DNA of 64,000 nt from Pyrenochaeta sp. MPI-SDFR-AT-0127 (GCA_020747015.1 JAGTJM010000045.1:186001-250000), one strand, 5' to 3'; shown: positions 20,211 to 32,362, counted from the first letter of the stretch. Made by a program: numbers and translations. Notes: generated by a model not told the origin, from the letters alone.

Positions 20211-20886
20211 GATTCGATGTTTCCGTCGGTGAATTCGGAGGGAGGATGAACCAGTCACTCCTTATCTTGAAGTGCCTTGTACCGTACATGTATACTTGTG
20301 TTGTACAGCCTACTCACCTACGCTGGCACCCGTCTTGAGTGCCGTTCAGCTGCCATACTGTGCCGCACAAGGCTGAAGCCTGGCGGAGAGGCTGTGCGCA
20401 GCCAATGAGCAGAGTGCTCGCCATACTAGCTCTTACTGTCATCATGGCAGCCTCGTGTATTTTAGGCAGCCTCAGAGTCGGGTTATGTTCGAGAAACAAA
20501 TTCGGCGTTCACCTCGTCACAGGGGTATGAGGTGTGTGGACGGCTGAGAACGCCCGGTAGGCGTCGACGTTGGACATGCGGCCTTTCCTTCCTGAGCGGT
20601 AGCTCTCTTTAGCCTGATGCACGCTTAGCCACACATCATGCGCAGGCCGGAGGACATCATCCGACTCTGTAGGCAAACCCAATCACACCCAATCATGGCT
20701 TGAGTTTTGCGCCATCTCAAACACTCAAGCAAAGCGCTTTCTGTGGCCCTCGAAGATTGCGTTGATTAGGTTCCTTTGCGAGCCCAGCAACGGCCCCTTC
20801 TCCGACCCACCCCTTGCCCTACCACAGCCTTTGGACGGACAGAATATACCTTGCATGAAATTATCATAGAATACGATAATTAAAGT
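20211..20886. other. Intergenic, promoter of BTB gene
   Basis: No gene seen. This is upstream sequence of the BTB protein gene; no repeat noticed. Confidence 0.4.
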
Positions 20887-22072
20887 ATGGACAGCAACGG
20901 CGTTGAAGCACCAGACTCGTTGGTGTCGTCACCGGCGCTGTCGCTGGCGTCAACAGGCGAAAGCCCCAGTCCGCGGCCTGCCATTGTCCTGCATGATGGC
21001 GGTGATGCTATTTTGGTCATTGGTTCTGAGAGTAGTAGTCAACAGTCTGTTGTTATATCCAAGACGGCGATGAGCTTGGCCAGTCCTGTGTGGAAAGCCA
21101 TGTTTGAGCGACATTGGAGCGAACATGAAGCTACGGAGATACCAATGCTAGATGACGATATAGACGCAATGCTCATAGTTCTCCGAATAGCCCACCTCCG
21201 CTTCCACGAAGTGCCACAAAAGAACGGCCTTTCCATCCATGGTCTGCTAAATCTTGCAGTCGTGTGCGACAAATACGACCTTGTCAGACTCGTCCGTCCT
21301 TTTCTCGATCTTCACGGCTGGGAGCAATGCCACTTTCCCGACTTCTCGAAAAAGAAGAATTGCAGTCCAACATGGTTCTTTATTGCTTGGACATTCGGTT
21401 ATAGTGAAAGTTTCGAGCTGCTCGCCCGGCACATAACGAAGAGGGTTGGTCTAGATGCAGACGGCATTGCCGTCGTGCAGGGGAAAGAAGAATATTTCCC
21501 TGACCATATGCCTCCTGGCCTTCTTGGTAAGCATGTTCCGTACTATCCGCAACTGTGTGTCTCGTGATGTTGTGTTTTGACGTTGGTTAGAGAAGATGTT
21601 GGTCGTCCGCACCGCAACTATAACATCTATGCTGCAAATCATCTACGAAACCCTTGACAAAGTTCTTGAAGGGCCGACTTGCCACTACCCGACGTCGGCA
21701 GAAGCCTGTCGTTTCATGATTCTCGGCTCATATGTTTCTTTTCTCATCGAGAACGATCTCTATCCTGTGCGCAGGAGTGCTGCGGATATCTCGCTGAGCA
21801 TCCGAAGCCTCAAGTATCTCGTCAATTCGGTCAAAATTCGCACTTATGATGAACATGATTATAAGCTCTTGGCATCTACAGTCCGTTCGAGGCATAACTT
21901 TTCACCCTCTCATCCAGATTTTTCGAATTTTTTGGGAAAGGGAGTTACTTCTCATGCCATTTGCGCCGCGGAGCTGAATTTGGTATCCAGAATCAATGCC
22001 GAGTATCAAAATATCCCTTCTTGTGTGTTAACATCACACGACGCACATTTGGTAGAGCAGGCTAAGAAGTGA
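20887..22072 (+). CDS. BTB/POZ-domain protein, 373 aa
   Basis: Exons 20887-21526 and 21591-22072. The intron has a GTAAGC donor and a GGTTAG acceptor and joins LL to EKMLVV in frame. After a Ser/Pro-rich N-terminus, a BTB fold spans about residues 32-135 (HDGGDAILVIG…VVISKTAMSLASPVWKAMFERHWSE…IPMLDDDIDAMLIVLRIAH). The remainder is a helical region as in many fungal BTB-only proteins; no kelch, MATH or zinc-finger domain is seen. Such proteins often act as Cullin-3 adaptors, but the family is greatly expanded in filamentous fungi and the role of this one is unknown. Confidence 0.85.
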
Positions 22073-22848
22073 TTGTCGATCGCCGTCTGCATTTTATTGC
22101 TATACGGTACTGGACCCATAAGTTAGGCCACAGTAATATGGAAACTCATTCTACGCATCGACAAACACGAGATGGTCAGTGAGAGCTTTGCAGTACTAAA
22201 AGAACGCTTGGAAGCATATTCAGACCCACTGTTCAGTCTTTATCCTTGTGAGAGTATGCAACTGCGCATTAAAATCAAGCTAGGAGTTGATAGATCGTAT
22301 AGCTTACTACGCCACTAGACAGTTTGCATGTAGGCTGAAACATAATGCAAAAGCTTCAACCAAACAAAGCCTTCATAGAAAATTGGATGGAATGTATTTC
22401 TGACGAAATGTCAAGGTCGATCGTTCGCGAGTTCCACTGCATCGAGTCACTCTTGATAAAGATCCGCTTCTCCTCTCCTCATTATCCTACGTTCCTGAGG
22501 ACCGATCGTCTATCCAGGAGCATAGGATGCGGTCAAGAAAGTATTTTGACCCAATTAGGAAATGCAGACTAATGCAGTTACCACAAGTCATCCCAGTGAG
22601 TCGATCGGTGGGTTATTGGCTCCTAACCTTGACCTGGCGACTGATATCATTCCGCAAAACGAACCTAGTGCAGCATCGGCGTAAAGTGGCATGTCGGTGA
22701 AAATAAGCTTTGGTGAGGGCCGTATCTACCTAACGACACGGAGGCCTTGCACGAAAAACTCTACAGGTACACTAAAACTAGACTAAACGTTGTGCGATGC
22801 AACTTTTCCCTAGAAATGCAACAGAATACGATGAAATTCGCTACAGCA
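22073..22848. other. Intergenic, convergent 3' flanks
   Basis: About 780 bases between two convergent genes. A short ORF on the plus strand (22345-22572) lacks any motif. Nothing else supported. Confidence 0.4.
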
Positions 22849-24036
22849 TCAGTAGCGCCGGTCTTGCTCATGGATTGTTTGCAGTGCACTGTACGACCGT
22901 CGGCGTTGAGCTTTTGGTGGTGCTGCAGACTCGCTGCTCCGATGACCATGGACAGATCGTGGCCTTGCTTGTCCGCCCCATGTTTCATCAGGTCTTTGTC
23001 GATTACTTGATTCGAACCGCCGCAAGTCTTGCTGTTGCCGAAGTGCTTCTTGGGTTTCGTAGTATGTGGGTGTGCTGATGACGGACTGCGATCTCGGCCG
23101 CATCAATTCCGTGTATTGTCCGTTTCTTTGCCTCTGGATCATCAACTCCCAGCGTTGGAGTTCATGCGCCAATGCAGTAGGGATTGGATCGGCGTATACT
23201 CTCCTTTCGATGTTGCTCATGCCAGACCTGCAATGACGACGACCAAATTCAGCAATGGCATGGCCAAGAAGGAGTCGTAGCTCTTCGCTTGTTTGAGTCT
23301 CAAGCTCTGTGATAGCTATTTCATCAGAGACAAGTCGTCTAGCGAGGAGGCGCTGCTTCTTATCGCTACTCCATCTTCCTGGGAGCAAACCCCGTCCAAA
23401 AGGCCATATTGACGTTGTGTTTGCATACAGTAGGGTCTTCTTCTGATTCTCAGCCAGACACCCGTGAGACGGAAATACCATCAGTTGCTCAAACATGTAT
23501 GCAGGTTCGATGTTGAGAAGTCGCGCGGGTTGAATGATCCAATTGATAATGAAAGCTCTTTCCTCGTAGGTCAATATACTGAGGTGGTTCTCTTCAAGTT
23601 TGGAGCAAGCTTTATCAATGGCAGCGGAACACCTATAGACCACAAGCTTTTCTTTCCGGGCCAGAAAACTAAAGCCACCATCGGGTAGTGGGTGCATCCG
23701 TGGACCTGTACACGCTCCCATTGCGCTCTCAAAAGTGAGGTAATCGATATTGTACGTAAATCGCAGAATGTCGAGTAGCGCACGGAGGAGAAGGTGAGCT
23801 TGGCGTTGGATGTCGGTGAGATGATCGTTGTGTTCATCATTATTAGGATTATCCTCGGGAGAGATCGTGGAGGAAGTTGCGGTAGTAGAGCCACTATCGA
23901 CTTCCTCAAAAGTTACCAGTCTTCGCGTTTGAGTGACGATGTCATTGCTCTGTGGTGTTGAGTCTCGTTTGCGGTAACGTGAGGTTTGCCTTGTAATACT
24001 TGATTCTAGAGCAACGCCCGTTGACAGCTCTTCCAT
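22849..24036 (-). CDS. Hypothetical protein, 395 aa, mostly helical, disordered ends
   Basis: Not recognised. Single exon from ATG 24036. The N-terminal 80 residues are Ser/Thr-rich and polar. The central part (about residues 80-300) is helical with conserved-looking aromatic stretches (LLRALLDILRFTYNIDYLTFESAMGAC, SIWPFGRGLLPGRWSSDKKQRLLARR, ELRLLLGHAIAEFGRRHCRSGMSNIERRVYADPI). The C-terminus is Arg/Ser-rich and probably unstructured. No signal peptide or membrane segment. The length of uninterrupted ORF and its protein-like composition support a real gene. Confidence 0.7.
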   Translation of the reverse strand: MEELSTGVALESSITRQTSRYRKRDSTPQSNDIVTQTRRLVTFEEVDSGSTTATSSTISPEDNPNNDEHNDHLTDIQRQAHLLLRALLDILRFTYNIDYLTFESAMGACTGPRMHPLPDGGFSFLARKEKLVVYRCSAAIDKACSKLEENHLSILTYEERAFIINWIIQPARLLNIEPAYMFEQLMVFPSHGCLAENQKKTLLYANTTSIWPFGRGLLPGRWSSDKKQRLLARRLVSDEIAITELETQTSEELRLLLGHAIAEFGRRHCRSGMSNIERRVYADPIPTALAHELQRWELMIQRQRNGQYTELMRPRSQSVISTPTYYETQEALRQQQDLRRFESSNRQRPDETWGGQARPRSVHGHRSSESAAPPKAQRRRSYSALQTIHEQDRRY

Positions 24037-24957
24037 ATTGAGGGTTGATGCACGAAGTAGCTAATACTTTGTAATTGCCAGTGAAGGATGCATGTATTCC
24101 AGATCATTTGGTACACCCACCACAAACCGGCGTTTTCATGAAGATTGACAGTGTAGCAGAAGTAGGAGAGATGTGGTAATCTACGAGCCCTCGAAAGAGG
24201 GAAAATACGCTTAGATGACATATCACGAACCGTGAATGGTGAACATGTACAAAGATTCGAGACATGGACTCCGCTCTGGATCCATGGTTGTGTCAGGCAA
24301 CTCTCCATTGCCCTTGGACTCAAAACAAACACACTAGAGCACAGAAGCAGTGCCATTACCGGATAAGAAAACCATCTTTGGAGGTGAGAGGGAGTCAGTC
24401 CGCATATCTAAGGCTAAGGCTATGGTTGGAGGTGTTCATCGTTCATGAGCAGCTATGACGAAGGCCATCTGGAAACGTGAGCATTATCGAAAGGCTTTTG
24501 GCAAATTCAGCCAGTGTTTCAAGCACTATTGAGAGAGCGGCGTGATTTCATTGCTATTTGCGGCCACGCATCCGCTCTTTAATGACGCGCAATGTATGAG
24601 TGGGTCTGCGAATGGGCACACAAGGAGCCTGCAGAAAGCCGTGTCGAGGCCATGAAAAAGCAGATGGACGATTTTACTTTTGACTCTTGAGGAAGTGGTT
24701 GTGAATATGCTCAGAAAGCGAAGACCGTCATCAGGTTGAGGCGTAGAAGACGAAGGTTGGGTGGATCAAATCATGCATGACGCCACAACCGAGGGGAGGG
24801 AGAAGAGGCCAAAATTGCCAGCCTTATCGATAAGCGGGGCCACCAAAAATATCTTGACTTGTCCCGCACTCGCTCGACTGCAGCGCCAGCATTCCCACAA
24901 TTCACAAGCAAAGTGGCGTCTATTCCCTTCAGATTCAAAGCAGGTGGCAGCGCCAAC
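24037..24957. promoter_or_regulatory. Divergent intergenic region upstream of TSR1
   Basis: No gene seen. It lies between the minus-strand hypothetical gene and TSR1 and must hold both promoters. No clear TATA or known motif stands out. Confidence 0.4.
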
Positions 24958-27504
24958 ATGGCACCCGTTGTTGCGCAATCGCACCACCACCGCAGCACTA
25001 CCAAGCTGAACAAGAAGTCGTTCAAGGCCCGCCATGCCACCAAGGGCGCGCTGAAGGAGCAAAACAAGGGTATATGCAAGACTGCAGTGAAACAGGAGCC
25101 CGTCTGACAGCAAATTCACAGGCAAGGTCGAGTCGTTCGAACGTGGGAGCCGCAAAACGCCCCATCAACAAGTCATGTCCAAGTTCGATCGCCGGAATCG
25201 TGCGAAGCAGATGCGCGTGAACAAGGACAACGAGCACGCAAAGGCCACAAATGTGTTCGCAGGGAAGGATGGCGCACCGAGAGTCGTCGCCATCGTCCCG
25301 CTGTGTTCGGACGTGTCCGCTGCGGCTGCAGTGCGGAGTCTGAACGTGAGCCTGGACATTGAAGAGGACGTTCCTGAGGCAGGATGGACACGGACGAATG
25401 TAGATCGCTTTAAACAGAAGGTGCAGTATCTGATAGTCAAGAGGGATCTCTTAGCATCGCTAGATGCATGTCGTGTGGCCGATTTCGTCGTCTTTGTGCT
25501 GTCTGCAGAAGAGGAGGTCGACGCAGACGGTGAGCTCATTCTCAAGTCTGTAGAGAGCCAGGGTATCACCAATACCTTTACGGTCGTACAAGCTTTGGAC
25601 AAGGTCGAACCTGCCAAACAAAGGCCCTCAGTCGTGGCGTCACTAAAGTCATACATCACTCACTGGCTACCTGCCACCGAACGCGTCTACTCCCTCGACA
25701 ACCGGCAGGAAGCTTCAAACCTCATACGATCGCTATGTACAACGACTACAAAGGGTGTCCGATGGAGGGACCAAAGGAGTTACATGTTCATCGAAGACAT
25801 TGCTTGGCCTAGCGGAAAGTCGGCGGCCGGCCAGGACGGTACTGGCGACGTTGTTTTGACGGGAGTTGTTCGAGGCTTGGGCTTGAAGGCTGACAGACTT
25901 GTCCAAGTTGGCGATTGGGGAGACTTCCAGGTTGACAGGATTGTTGCAGCCCCCCTGGAGACGAGGAAGAGGGGCAAAGATGAAGGAATGGAGGTTGACA
26001 CCGAGGCCGATACCACCCTGGACCGTCCAAGCGAAGATCAAGACGATCTAGCCGAATTAGCACCAGAAGAAACTATCATGGACGATGTCACCAACTATGC
26101 TCAATCCGTAGCTCCTACGGAGCGGAAGGGTGTTCTCCTTGACGATCATCACTACTTCTCAGATGAGGAGGAAGAGTACGAAAAGGTGCGACCAAAGCGA
26201 TTACCGAAAGGTACTAGCACGTATCAAAGCGCATGGTATCTTGACGACTTGTCAGACTCAGGCTCTGATCTCGAAGATTTTGACATGGAAGATGTTGAAG
26301 AAGACGGCCAGAGCCAACCTGCTCACCCTGCGGATGGTATCGAGGGTATGGATGTTGACGGCAAAGCCATGACAGAGGGAGGCCCTTCAGAATACCCGCA
26401 ATCAGAAATGTTTCTCGATCCATCGCCAGAGGACGAAGCTGATCAAATTGAAGCGTACAGGAAGTCAAGAAAGACTGAGGAGGACGAAGATCTTGAATTT
26501 CCTGACGAGATCGAGCTGCACCCGAATGTGAATGCACGGGAGCGTCTCATCAGATATCGTGGGCTCAAGAGCCTGAAGACAAGCACATGGGAGACTGAAG
26601 AAGATCGACCACACGAACCAGAGGAGTGGCAGCGATTGCTTGAAATTTCAGACTACAAGCGAACGGCAACCAAATTCATGCGCGAGGCATGGGCGGGCGG
26701 CGTCAAGCCTGGCACAAGAGTCCAAGTATTTCTGCGTGGTGTGCCACTAAAGTTACAAGAAACACAATCACGACCACTCGCCATGTTTTCTTTGCTCAGG
26801 CACGAGCATAAGCGAACAGCATGCAACTACAGCATTCTCCTGAGCTCCGATTACGAGTGCCCAATCAAGTCTAAAACAGAGCTGATTGTTCAATGTGGAC
26901 CGAGGAGGATGGTTATCAATCCTGTAAGTCCGCACTAGTGTCGACTTTCAATATTTGGATGCTTACAACCCGATAGCTGTTCTCACAAGCAGGCAACACT
27001 CCCAATAATGTCCACAAGTTTGATCGCTTCTTGCACCCCGGACAATCTGCAATCGCATCCTTTATCGGCCCCTTAACGTGGGGTAATGTGCCCCTTCTGT
27101 ACTTCCAACGTACAACGCCATCGCCAGCCCCTGAAAGCGACTCAAATGATCAGGCATCGTCCTCTCTACGCCTCGTTGCCACGGGGACATCTCTTCCGCC
27201 ATCCACAAACCGAATTGTTGCCAAGCGCATCATTCTCACAGGCCACCCTTACAAGATCAACAAGCGCATCGTTACAGTACGGTACATGTTCTTCCACGAC
27301 GACGATGTTAGATGGTTCAAGAGCTTGCCGCTGTGGACGAAGAGAGGCCGGTCCGGTTTCATCAAGGAGTCGTTGGGTACGCATGGTTATTTCAAAGCTA
27401 CATTTGACGGTAAGATTAATCCCATGGATGGTGTTGCTGTTAGTCTTTACAAGAGGGTGTGGCCGAGGGCCGCGAAGCTGTGGAACCCAGAGACAGAGGG
27501 ATAG
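24958..27504 (+). CDS. TSR1: Ribosome biogenesis protein Tsr1, 813 aa
   Basis: GTPase-like factor of cytoplasmic pre-40S maturation (20S to 18S rRNA). Exons 24958-25069, 25122-26923, 26977-27504. The first intron joins MAPVV…EQNKG to KVESFERGS in frame; the second joins MVINP to LFSQAGNTP. Basic N-terminus (HHHRSTTKLNKKSFKARHATKG), then a degenerate GTPase/AARP2CN domain, an acidic middle with several Asp/Glu clusters (about residues 310-470), and the conserved C-terminal domain (PNVNARERLIRYRGLKSLKTSTWETEED, HKFDRFLHPGQSAIASFIGP, TGHPYKINKRIVTVRYMFFHDDDV). Slightly longer than yeast Tsr1 (788 aa). It converges on UTP7, another 40S biogenesis gene. Confidence 0.96.
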
Positions 27505-27784
27505 AGTTTGCATCGAGGGCAATGAGCACGAGGACATGACATGCATGATTGATACCAAGATAGATAGACAAAAATGGGCAAGGCTTTCGTTTCAATATTG
27601 CACACAATATCTGTCGTGTCGCAAAAAGCTTGTTCGATGATAAGATATTGCATTGCTGAAACCTCGATGCTGCTTCCCCACAAGGGTATATGCTAACAAA
27701 TACCTCACGGTAAACGCCCTGTAAATGCAACTATACACACACTATGCTTTTGAACCTTGAACGCCTACGACCCCCGCTACATGA

Positions 27785-29449
27785 TCACTTCCTAGCGAAC
27801 CTCTCGAGTGCAGGACCATAGTCCTTCTTCATCTTCTCCTTCCTCTCCTTGTTCCTCTTCTTCATGTTCTCCAATGCATCACGTGCCCTGTCCTTCTCTT
27901 CATCGATGACATTCTTGCTGCCGCTCTTCCTCAGGAAACGACGTAGAGCCGAGTTGCGTCCTCTGCCCCTCTTCTTGAGCCTGTCGATCTTGTCTTCCTC
28001 CTTCTCGCCTCTATCGGCCTTGTATTCTTGTCTCCTTTGCTCATCAGAGGCGAGATCGAGATTGCCGACAAAGTTGGGGTTCAAGGCAATCATGTCTGGT
28101 TGAAGCTTTTCTAGCAGAGCGTGGACTTCTGTTTCGCGGCGTTGGCGGTTGGTTTCGAAGGGATTTGTCCCTGCTTCCATTGTGTCCGGATTGGGTTCTC
28201 CTGAACCTGGTACAATGATAGATGAGAAGCCCTTATCATGGCTAATACCCAAGACATCTTCGAAAGGGCAGAAGCGAACACGACCGATGCTCAGACCGTC
28301 GCCGCCCCAGGACATATAGGGAGTTCTAGCTTCTTGTACATCTTCGGGACTTCGTGTGAATATATCAGACTTGTAGATGCTCGCCTGTGTGCCAAAGCCT
28401 ACCGCTGTGAGGTTACGGTCTGATATTGAGAGCGTTTGGCCTGGTACGCGCAGATGATGCGCGTGGATTTCTTTGAATGTGCGGATATCCCAGACAGACA
28501 TGCGGCGGTCTTGTGATGTGCTGACCATGTAGTTGCCTGACCTGTCGATTGCTATACTGCGGACCGGGCCGTGATGAGGAAGCAGCTTGACAAGGGGTGT
28601 GGCGCTGTTGGGTGACCACAATGTTACGAGTCCTTTCTGGTGACCAACATGTAAGATTGCATTGTGAGGGTTCTGGGTGAAAGCAGTCGCGGGGCCGAGC
28701 TTCGTGTACAGCTGCTGTAGCGACTGTCCCGTTGAGACATCCGTGTAACGTAATATGCCCGACGTCGATACTGAAGAGAGCAGAAAGTGATATGGTAGGT
28801 ATTCAAGATGCGTCGCTTCGGCATGGCTCTTGAGCTGGTGCATTTCCACGCCGTCACCTGAATAGATGTATACGCACTTCTTTTGCGCAACGGCGAAGTT
28901 CTTTTGGTTGCTTGTATGCAGCCATGTAGCGTCGCGTACCGTCTCGTTGAGCTGAAGCTCGCAGCCCAGCTTGCCATCCCTCCAGTCAAACGTAGCGACA
29001 TGTCCCTTTCTGCCGGCGAGCAGCAGGTCGCGCCCATTCCGACTGTACTGGCATACATCGTATGGTCCCAGATTGTCTAACCGCAGCTCGAAGCTTTTCT
29101 TTGCCGTCTCCACACCAACTTCTCGCTTGATCTCGTCTTGGCGCACCCTGTACGTCCTTTCCAGCTCATGCTCAGGTTCCAACAAGCCAGCAGTGTTTTC
29201 TAAGAGAATTTCCACATTTTTTGCTTCGACCGCGGCCTGTTGGTTCTTCGCCTCTAGTGAGCGCACATTTGCCCGCAGCTTTTTGTCTTTGACAGACTTG
29301 GGTCGTATCCTGTCGCCGCGCCCATACTGCTTCGTTGCCGACTCGGTGTATTGTGCGATTGCGCGAGCTTCTTCGTCGTCGATTGGAGCGCCTTGCGACT
29401 TCCGCCGCGGTTGCGAAGTGCTGGGTTTTGACGCGATTTCGGTGGCCAT
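27785..29449 (-). CDS. UTP7: U3 snoRNP-associated WD40 protein Utp7 (WDR46/BING4), 554 aa
   Basis: Component of the nucleolar SSU processome that processes 18S rRNA. Single exon. The ATG at 29449 (MATEIASKPSTSQ) is preferred to the open but TTG-led upstream extension. An N-terminal charged helical region (KSVKDKKLRANVRSLEAKNQQAAVEAKNVEILLENTAGLLEPE) is followed by a WD40 propeller (about residues 120-400, with SRNGRDLLLAGRKGHVATFDW and SQDRRMSVWDIR) and the BING4 C-terminal domain (GGDGLSIGRVRFCPFEDVLGISHDKGFSSIIVPGSGEPN). The end is a basic Lys/Arg tail. All match the family's usual order and length (yeast 554 aa). Confidence 0.96.
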   Translation of the reverse strand: MATEIASKPSTSQPRRKSQGAPIDDEEARAIAQYTESATKQYGRGDRIRPKSVKDKKLRANVRSLEAKNQQAAVEAKNVEILLENTAGLLEPEHELERTYRVRQDEIKREVGVETAKKSFELRLDNLGPYDVCQYSRNGRDLLLAGRKGHVATFDWRDGKLGCELQLNETVRDATWLHTSNQKNFAVAQKKCVYIYSGDGVEMHQLKSHAEATHLEYLPYHFLLSSVSTSGILRYTDVSTGQSLQQLYTKLGPATAFTQNPHNAILHVGHQKGLVTLWSPNSATPLVKLLPHHGPVRSIAIDRSGNYMVSTSQDRRMSVWDIRTFKEIHAHHLRVPGQTLSISDRNLTAVGFGTQASIYKSDIFTRSPEDVQEARTPYMSWGGDGLSIGRVRFCPFEDVLGISHDKGFSSIIVPGSGEPNPDTMEAGTNPFETNRQRRETEVHALLEKLQPDMIALNPNFVGNLDLASDEQRRQEYKADRGEKEEDKIDRLKKRGRGRNSALRRFLRKSGSKNVIDEEKDRARDALENMKKRNKERKEKMKKDYGPALERFARK

Positions 29450-30387
29450 GCTTGGAGACGCCGAGGCAATGGTGAAGTCGAGGGAAATATTAGGAGAACT
29501 GCAGTGCCTGTCTTGGTCCACTAGCAATTTCCAGAGGGTAACACGGCGAAGAGAGAAAGCGGCTCACAGCATACTCGCATGTCTGGGCCCAAAAATAATT
29601 CTGCCGCCGTCCACCGCATCGAACTCTTGGCGTGAGGCTAACTATTTGTCGATTGGGACCGTGAGTGCTGTGCCGCCACCATAATAACGATTACTTTTCA
29701 TTGTTGCCTGCATATGTGATATGAAGCCTGTGCATGCTTAACCTTGGTTTTATGCTAGATCATGCGAGCTCGATTGCAAGGTCCACCCAACCATACCCAC
29801 CCGTGCAAAGAGTCAGACGGTACGTAACATCACCAAGGCATAGACTGTTCGAAGGGCAATACTATATCCACAATATTTGGACGAACTACATTTTTGAGTA
29901 GTCTTTCGTTAGAACCATACATCTGAATCAAGGATCTCTATAGTCATACTCATAACATGCAACTGGCAGTAGGTGAGAGACAATACGTGCAGGACAAATG
30001 AAACTCCCGAAGCATCTTTGCTATCGAAGAATGAATTTCGTAGGACTGCTGATACAGGATAGTAGGATGCTGTTTGCTCCTCACCGCATGCCAAATGACA
30101 GTTTGCCCAAATATGATAGACTACTATCTAGCCTTGCCTAATTGCTCCTCGAACACCCCGAGTCTTACCTATCTCTCTTTGTGTCTATATCATCTCTTGC
30201 AGTCTGCAGTCGTAGTTGTGCTAGGTAATTGGGCTAGCGGGTTCCTGCTCGCTCGCACTTGCCTTACCTCAGCTTCTGTCGAACCTCTTATCTTTGCACT
30301 GTCCTTGCGTCTCCACCGCACTCTTAGCCTTCCACTTTTGCAAAGCGCTTCCGAAATTACTACAACTGCACGGATCAAGCCAATATC
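29450..30387. promoter_or_regulatory. Divergent promoter region, UTP7 / Stc1-domain gene
   Basis: No gene supported. It contains the 5' regions of two divergent genes. Short ORFs here are fragments. Confidence 0.4.
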
Positions 30388-31707
30388 ATGGGAAACCACC
30401 GCAATGCCCAGCTGTGGCGACAGGAGGAGATTGACAAGTCAGTTCTGCGAATGGCGCAACAGAGGCATTCAGTTCCTCTGCTCAGCTCCAAACCAGCATT
30501 TTGTATTATTTTCAGCCTACCAGTTACTGACTATAACATAGGGTGAAGGGCATTGCACTTCCTGAAAAGATCAAATGCGGCTGCTGCCTCAAGAACCTGA
30601 TTCAAGCCCAGTTCTCTACGAGGCAACTCACCAACGCACGCTGGCAGGTCAAGAACTACGGAAAAATCAACACTGCTATACACTGCCAAAAATGTAGCGC
30701 ACGCCAGGTTGTCGAGATCCAATGCGTCATGTGCTACAAGACCAAAGGTCTAGAGGCCTTCTCCAAGGCCCAGAGAAAGAAACCGGATACCGCGGTATGA
30801 ATGATGACAGCCATCGACAGGCAATTGCTAACTTGTAACAGAAATGCTTCCAGTGTATAGAAGAGCAAGTAAACGAACAGGCTATTGATGAAGACAAGTA
30901 CGAGGACCCAAACAAGGCATTCGTGACGCCTGATCACTCAGCCGGCTACTACCCGGAGTACTTCTCTTCTGCACCTTCCACAATTGGCACCTTGTCTACC
31001 AACGTAAGCGTCTCTAATTTATCTCTGTACCTGTTGCAATGCTGACCCACACAGAACGACGATAACTGGACGATGGTCAACGGCGATCTCGACAATGACT
31101 ATGGCGGCATTTCTTTATCGGACCACTTTCAGCGTGCTGTATCATTGACTGGTTCTTCCAGTGAGGCTCTTATCGAAGTAGAAAACAATTATACAGCCGC
31201 GGGAAATCCTAGAAATGCTGCCAATGATGGCCAGTGGAGTGAAGTTAGTACAAAGTCATGGCACTCGAAGTCCACAGGTGCTGCTAGCACGCGCTCTGGC
31301 TTCAACCCGGGCGCTTATGGCAGTGCATCGATTAACACCAACGCCGGAGTCGCACGCTCCTTCGCATCTAGTGTGGCTGAACGATCTAATGGCTCCGTTG
31401 TCAGTCACAACGGATGGACCAAGAAAAGCGCTATACCTCGAGGCACCTCACCACCTCTACCTAGCCAAGGCGGGCTCATGGTAAGTCATAAAGGCCAAGA
31501 ACCGTTCTTCCTGTTTCGGGTAGGGGGCTGTTTTTGTTCAAGAATTCTTTTGGCTGACCATCTTTATAGCAGCCTATCGGTGATGATGCTCTGGAGCGCG
31601 AATCTATTGATCCTTGGGACTCTGAGGAAGAAGAGAACGACGACGATGATGATGATGATGATGATGATGATGACGACGATGACAGCGACGACGATACTCA
31701 GATTTAG
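30388..31707 (+). CDS. Stc1-domain zinc-finger protein, 342 aa
   Basis: Exons 30388-30437, 30542-30794, 30842-31003, 31055-31480, 31570-31707; every junction is in phase. Residues about 18-115 form an Stc1 domain (LPEKIKCGCCLKNLIQAQFS, HCQKCSARQ, QCVMCYKTKGLEAFSKAQR, KCFQCIEEQ), with CxxC pairs expected to bind two zinc ions in a LIM-like fold. In fission yeast Stc1 bridges the Argonaute/RNAi complex to the Clr4 H3K9 methyltransferase complex. In filamentous fungi the domain occurs in longer proteins of unproven role. Here the rest is Ser/Asn-rich and disordered, ending in an acidic tail with 15 consecutive Asp codons (31639-31683). A heterochromatin role is inference from the domain. Confidence 0.88.
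31639..31683 (+). repeat. GAT/GAC trinucleotide microsatellite encoding poly-Asp
   Basis: Fifteen in-frame GAY codons, nine of them a pure GAT run, in the last exon of the Stc1-domain gene. This is a likely length-variable site between strains. Confidence 0.85.
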
Positions 31708-32362
31708 CGGCTATAGTGGATGATTCTACCATCTTGACGAGATCAAAAGACTCTGTAAGGCCAGCATGATTCGTCACGATGGCTAAGACTTTTACAAACA
31801 CTGAAGGTTGCGGGTTTCCAGGCTCATGATTCAGGCTGCATATGAAATTCATGTTTTGAGATTCAGATAACGGTGGCATGGCCCATGCTGTGGATTTCGA
31901 CCTTACGGTTCCCTTGGACTGTGAACCATCAGGTTGACGAAAAAAAGTGTTGCTCCAGTGGCGATATTCGATTGTCAATATTTCGAGATACTACGATCAA
32001 ATACTCTCATCCTGTTCGTGGCCTTGAACAATGAAACATGCTGAATCTTTCGTCCATGGTTGCATTGTCACCCTATAAGGTTGTTGCCACCAGCAAAAGT
32101 AAAAATGTGAAGAACGGTCAGGGGAGTAACTAAGCTTAATTTGGCAGAATTGCCACCACGTGATTTCGCGCCAGGCGCTCTCGGCCCAGACGCGCCTTCC
32201 TGCCTGAAAGTTCCAAACCCCACTCACCTCTCACCTGACCGCCAGAACTGAATTCCGTACAAGTAGTTCAACTGGGTTCTCAACTGCACTTGAAATAGAA
32301 CTAAGGAAAGAAAATAGCCACGATGTGAGTCTCCTGCTCCCTTGTTTTCGAGGATGAGGCTG
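31708..32362. other. Intergenic, promoter of RAD7
   Basis: About 650 bases. It holds the 3' flank of the Stc1-domain gene and the RAD7 promoter. No further gene seen. Confidence 0.4.

Noticed and set aside
25165..25659. 164-aa antisense ORF over TSR1
   Set aside because: Shadow of the TSR1 coding strand, Ser/Thr/Arg-rich artefact.
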